Position numbers and translations under genes: made by a program. The notes under the pieces were generated by a model. The model saw only the letters and a program-made list of their open reading frames with translations, had not been told where the DNA came from and searched no databases. Below, piece after piece: positions 58,319 to 64,000 of a DNA stretch of 64,000 nt (the first letter of the stretch is position 1; the number at the start of each line of letters is the position of its first letter). Source of the stretch: Magicicada septendecula (lineage: Eukaryota > Arthropoda > Insecta > Hemiptera > Cicadidae); contig CM068367.1 of the NCBI GenBank assembly GCA_034769895.1, positions 347,719,611-347,783,610 of the forward strand, in the 5' to 3' direction.

Positions 58319-61300
58319 TTTTGGTCAGATGTAACAAAAATTACTAAAACTATCTCTCTTCAGCACAAGTGTCACCACAAGTCTTAATTTGACACCCAGT
58401 AACACATTTCTGTGAACAAAATAAATAACTGAAAATATTGTCCTACTAAAACAGAACCACAAAAGCAAGACCTGGAACCTAAAATGGTTTCCTGTTAATT
58501 GTTAACAACTAAGACAGTATTGCGACTCCAGTGTAGAAATATTTCTTAACCTAGCATAACTTTCCCAAAATATTATCTAATCTAATCACAGTCTCTGCCT
58601 CATCACTGGGGTAAAATGGCGGACACAATGATGAGGATGGCCTACGATGGTAAGGCCGAAACGTCTGTCAGCATAGACTCTTAACAGCCCGGCCAATAGT
58701 GTTTCTAACTATCATCTGATTGTTACCAACCTATGTAAAATGAAAACAAAAGCTAATTTTCAATTTTATTTTTCATATTCATTATCAGCACCAAAAAATC
58801 TATAAGAATTTGCTAGTTTGGTACTATTTACGTTTTCACTGTTGTACAGTGTTATTATAAGATTGTATTCTTAATATTTTAGGTCGCTTCTGCACTATTA
58901 ATTTTCTAAAAATTTTGCGTACCTTGAGTCAAAGGAAAACACTTCAGCTAGATTAGTTTCAATAATTTGATAATTTTAGTTATATTTAAGTAGTGTACGT
59001 TTAATTTTCTGTTTGTAAATAATTAAAAATACAGTTGGTAACCTTACTCGATGAAATACAGAAAGCTGTTAACGGTAAAAACAGCTGTCGTCGGAAATTA
59101 TTGTGGATTAATTTACAACACGACTTGCACAACTGTAATTAACAGACATCGAGCACTGCATAGACACAGTATACACCTACACGCAGGATGTATTGAACTT
59201 AGATTAGATTTCTTAGTTAGATTTCTTTTCCTTAAAAATCGTAGCCAAAGGAATTGCTGTGCAACGCTCTCAAACGTAAATCACGACTCGACACACGCAC
59301 CGTACTCTGTTAAAAATATTTTACACTGAACACAGGGCACAGCACTATCGACATCATTCAGTAGTCAATAAAGATAAAACATGAACTTGTCAACACTATG
59401 TCATCAGACCGTTACATTTCACATTCCAGTCGAGGTAAGATTTATTTATAAAAATGTACTGTCACATTTAATTATATTTCGCGTCAATTAAGATATATAT
59501 GTTTCAGCATTTTATTGGAAACTCAAAATAATATTTTTTTTTGGATACCGTTTTCCGACCATTTGGCCTTTTAACAGTGTTAGCATGGCGCCTATATTAA
59601 AATGGCAGATTTGATGGTTTTACCTGTATTGCCCAACAGTTTTCTGATTTGATTAATTACAACTGTAGGCCTATTCAACTACTGCCTATCCAGCGTGTAG
59701 TAACGTTATACTGACTGTAAGTTGACTAATAGCAAAAGCATATAAATCGTTACCACTGGATCTTCTGTGGTTTTCAAGTGGGTAACAAAAGGCTTTAGTG
59801 ATTCACCTTTGTGAAAACGTTGAAGGGTTTTGCCTTTCATCTGAAGTAACACTTCCTTTAGCAGCGGTTGTGCTGTGATTATCGCAAATTTTATTTTTCT
59901 TCTGTGAGATATTGTGCATATACAGTAAGAATGTTTAATCAAACTAACATTAAGCAAGCATTTAATCAGGGATGTTTGTTGTATTATCCCGGTGGGGAGG
60001 ATTCACCGGATGTCTACCCATTTAGTCGAATAGTCTTGATGTAGGCTAATGGATAACTACAACCAGTTTAGAACGAAGTTTTAACGTACACAGAAAATGT
60101 AGAATCTCTACGGTTCGAAGTTATATGGTTGTATGTGGATCCCAACCATTTTAGACTACCCTCCCCTAGGATAACGATTTCAGAAAAGTGGTGGTTCCGC
60201 GTGGACGCTGGAACGCAATGTGTTACGTTTGTTAAACATATTACATGTTTAAAATCCTCTCTATCACGATGCATGACCTATTATGATATTAAATAATGCT
60301 CAGAAGAGAAAGACGTACTTCTGTAAAACTTGTTAGTTTATTAGATTCTGAGGACATGTCTCTTCAGTTTTTTCTGCCATGTGGGTACCAATTAGTGAAT
60401 CTGTGTGACCAGACAATCGATATAATTATCTTCATTAAATCTTGGTGTCTCCTGTAGGTCTACACAAAATGAAACATTTGATTTGATTAGTAAACATCAC
60501 GACCCACTCATAAGAGTCTTAGAATTTTAGAATGGGCTTTTTTACCAATAGCGAGATCCATCCATGTTTTAAAACGTGTTGAGAATGGTACGGTTAGATT
60601 TACGTCCTAATAGGTAGCACCTATTGTTGGAATTTATCATCTAGCTTATATGACAGTTTGCTAGAATTTAAAATAGTTTGAAGTCTACTTAAAGACACTG
60701 AGCAAGGTAGGCCTACGTAACAAGATAGCCTCAGTAGGGTGTCTGTCGTTGTAGCAAGAAAAATGGTTGTCTTGGTATTTCCTCTCCCCTGACCTGAATT
60801 AGTTTTGTTTATTTTGCTTTTAGTTTGACTAACAAGTTTTTAGATATTTAAGGCGATTCTCTATCGGTATATATGGGTCATTTGTTAAAATATTGCAACA
60901 TATATTTGCAGTGCCAGAGTGTAGTTTAGAAATCGTTCGAGTCCGCTGTTGTATTTGATCCATATTCGATTTTATAGTAAGGAGAACTTGTATTGATTTC
61001 AACTTTAAAATATCGCTCTGTCAGATAAGATCTCTGAATCAGATAATATATGCGTGATAATAAATTTTAAGTTTGTGGAATGGGCTGCGTTTCATACGTT
61101 ATCATAGAAAATATCGTATTTATCAACAAATTCCTCAGTACAAAATGTATTTTCTTGTAATATTTGACAGCGTTGGTTTTCACGCTGGATCTGGTCAGCT
61201 AATCGCTGCCAAGCATTTTGGGTTCGTTTCAAGGTTGTCATCATGTAAAGGAGACCACACCCGAATTGTAAAGATCATCGATCCCTACCCTCGTGATGGA

Positions 61301-64000
61301 ACGCAACATCCACTGAGGACGACTGCCTTACCTGGTTCCAGAATAATAACTGATTTAATGTGAAGTAACGTGACCCGAATGTAACAATAAAGTTCCCTAA
61401 TAATGCTTTATGAACCAGAACCTCAGAACCAGTTAATTTAACAATGGTTTGCTTGGGGAGCTGTAATGGGAATGTAGAATCGCTAAAGTCGTGTTATCAT
61501 TGTGTAGGAAAATGGGACATAACATGTATGCTTAATGTTTTGTTAAATATGGTCGAAAGACAATCACTTTACGTGCAATTAATTGTTTTAATATTAGCCA
61601 ATGTATTGTCACATGCTTTTTGTTGTCTGCAATTAGTGTTTGAAGATTAACTGTGTGCGATAACTGGCTACAAACAAACACATAATTCGTCACTTCCTTC
61701 TGCTTATGAGGTTGTACTGGTTGGAAAATTTCTGGCCGAGTGTTTGCAAATGCTCGGACATTCGTTAACTGGCTTGTGGACCCCTTGGTCTACGAATTAT
61801 TCGTGTAGGCTTACTTCATCCACGTTTTACATTTTTTACTTTTGTTTTAAACTTCGACTTATTCCAGTGGTTTTCGGTAATGTAAAATTTGATTTTGTAC
61901 GGTATGCTTTCATACTTATGTGTGTCTTCCGAATCTCATGGTCGTTCTGTCATTTGGACAATTGTCTCTTACGTAAAGCAGTAAACAGATTGATCTGACG
62001 GATTCTGAGAAAGCTACTTGGTCTAGATTTATAAGCTTAACTAAAGTTCCTTTCATTAAGGACGTCACTTTCTTCATTTATTTACTTAAAAAAATACTGG
62101 TTTCAACTGCAAAAAGTGAGCGATTCAAAGTAACGATTTAAGCTTTTTAAAGGAGCCCCTTTCTAAATTTACTTGTGCTTCATCATAACAGCTTGCGAGG
62201 AAAAATGAATCAAGCTCTATCCGAATTGATAAAAAAAATGTTTATTCATTAGGATGATACCGGCAATGTTTATAGAAATGGATGAAAAGAAGTGGTGTTT
62301 AAGCAACTACCGGTTGCTAGGTGTGAGCGAAAAAGAGAATTTAGGAGAAGGGGCTTCTGAGAAGAGTTCACAGATATGCAGAGAATAAATAGCTTTTCGT
62401 AGAAGACGTTCTTCCTTCCTTTTGGTCATCTGGTCAACAACGAAGTCTCTTAGAGTCTCTATCAGACTGCGAATCATAATTCTTGTTGAAGGGGAAAACA
62501 TTAAAGCAACATACCTCTCGCAATTGTAGGTCTATGGTAAAATAAATAACATTTTCTGTACATCTACAAGCATATTAAAGGATCCATTAACCATTAAAAC
62601 ACAGTAGCTGTAATTTCATAGTCTATTTGTTTGAGAGTTATTTCGTTTTTATAATTAATAACTGTAATTCATAGCTATTTTAGTGGGTGGGCGCAAGAAA
62701 GTAGGAAATAATTTTTCCTGTCAGAAAGAATATTAATGTAATCATCCAGAGAAACAATTTTACGAGCCGGGGATTTCCTCTATTGCCCCCGTTAATTCGT
62801 GCTTTGGTCTGGCACATGTTTTCAATTTTCCTGGACCTAATCATTATTAATAATAGCGGACCTCGTGAACCCGAATATGGGGTTAGTTATTTACTTGTTA
62901 TATTTATCTAAATTTAAGTGTAATTTAAAGTTTCAGTCATCGGCATTGTACTACATTGCTGAATTTTCTTGTTACACAATATTTTGAGAAGAAAACTGAA
63001 AAGGGTGATATCGGTGCCAAAGGAAATGGTTCTGTGAGCCAAAACAACTGGTAATAATTATTCTCGTAAGAGAATATACTGTAAAGTTATTTTGATAGCA
63101 TGTGATCTGTGCATCCCCGTTAGCATATATCCCTTCTCCGTGCCAAAGCTTTTGGAATACACTCCACACTGCTGCAGTTTAGATAAGAAATATGTCTGTA
63201 GTACCCATAAAATGATCCCTCCATTATATATCAGATTTATCGCCGTTCAAAAGGGAAGAATTGCCTTCTACGAAAGCTGAGCTAGATGCTATGAACTATT
63301 ATTGTCTCTTAACGTCTTCAGTCTTTACAATATAAGGGCAGTCAGCTAAATTCAATATGGGAAAAAGAGAATACACAGAGGAATATAAATCAAAGTGCCG
63401 CGTACGGGATATAATAATGATTTAAATAACTGAACCTCAGATGAATCAACCTTAAAGTTAAAGAAAAATAAAATTATAATCATGGACAAAGGCGAAAAGG
63501 TGACCAAAGACCAGAAAGTGTCCTACGGATATTTTAAATTGTGAAGAAGGATGCTGGCAGGTTATGAAAGGTGCAACAATTAAGAAAGCAGGTTCAGTTG
63601 GAAGAAAAATTGATTCATCGCATCATATTACATTTTTTGCAGTGTTAGAAACAAGTTGTCAGGACGTTGCTGGAACTTACTGTAGGTTTAACTATTAGAC
63701 ACACTGTTGACTGAACTCGGTTCACGGCAGCTGTCATGGAACGTTACATGTATTCCCCTGGCGAACACCGTGCTCGTCATGCTTACGCATCCCTCTCGGC
63801 GATGATTAATGATTAAGTGAAATATGATGTACGCTATTTTGCGTTCTGCAAGAAAATATTCCCAATAAGAATTATTGCCATAAGCGATGTACAAGTATAA
63901 TGACAACACGAAGCAAGTGAGTAGTGAGAGATACCCACGATAACGTTACAGATTTTCTCCTATATCTAGACGAAAGAATTACGAATAATAATAGTTCTTA
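58319..64000. other. AT-rich non-coding stretch with a hammerhead-like motif
   Basis: No recognised gene. At 58628-58662 the plus strand reads ATGATGAGGATGGCCT..AAGGCCGAAACG, with GGCCT pairing to AGGCC. Open frames at 59051-59329, 61073-61363 and 61744-61998 carry no motif I recognise. Confidence 0.4.

Noticed and set aside
61073..61363. 96-codon plus-strand frame
   Set aside because: No recognisable motif or splice context; length is within chance expectation for 64 kb.

Overview
The window looks like AT-rich, gene-poor nuclear DNA from an insect. The transposon families (mariner, hAT, Ty3/Gypsy, APE-type LINEs), the simple repeats and a dispersed AGGCCTA heptamer would fit a large polyneopteran genome (cockroach, termite or stick-insect type). 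That placement is inference: no marker gene is present. There are no operons, rRNA or CRISPR arrays, and I recognise no tRNA gene.

Most of the window is probably intronic or intergenic. The best host-gene candidate is a GC-rich exon at 34292-34800 (+) with a good splice acceptor, a fully open frame, a stop codon and an AATAAA signal 117 bases after the stop. A 48-nt candidate microexon at 8822-8869 (+) has splice sites on both sides and a reading phase compatible with that exon. If both are real, roughly 1-34.9 kb is mostly intron of one plus-strand gene whose identity I cannot name.

Layout. 0.9-3.3 kb: an unknown repeat (copy A) carrying a six-unit 160-bp tandem array, a small hammerhead-like insertion with target duplications, and an internally deleted mariner. 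3.4-3.8 kb: LINE tail. 10.8-11.1 kb: 158-bp tandem duplication. 13.7-14.3 kb: copy B of the unknown repeat, followed by a nearly intact hAT transposon (14326-17096) with terminal inverted repeats and a perfect 8-bp target duplication. 18.5-19.8 kb: remnant of a Ty3/Gypsy element with one complete LTR. 20.7-21.0 kb: LINE tail. 25.3-28.5 kb: near full-length but decayed LINE on the minus strand. 34.3-34.9 kb: candidate terminal exon. 39.2-39.6 and 42.3-42.5 kb: LINE fragments. 44.4-44.6 kb: small inverted-repeat element. 46.1-47.1 kb: plus-strand LINE 3' half. 49.6-49.95 kb: large fold-back. 52.6-52.8 kb: second copy of the hammerhead-like element. 53.2-54.5 kb: 628-bp recent tandem duplication. 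57.4-58.3 kb: decayed copy of a multicopy arthropod gene family. The remainder is AT-rich sequence in which I see no gene.

The most unusual signal is a recurring motif of the form TGATGA (or TGAAGA), a short hairpin, then GAAAC. It occurs in at least six unrelated contexts, one of them a roughly 172-bp insertion flanked by 12-bp direct repeats. This resembles the hammerhead-ribozyme core of Penelope-like elements and animal retrozymes, but I could not draw a complete three-stem fold, so activity is unproven.
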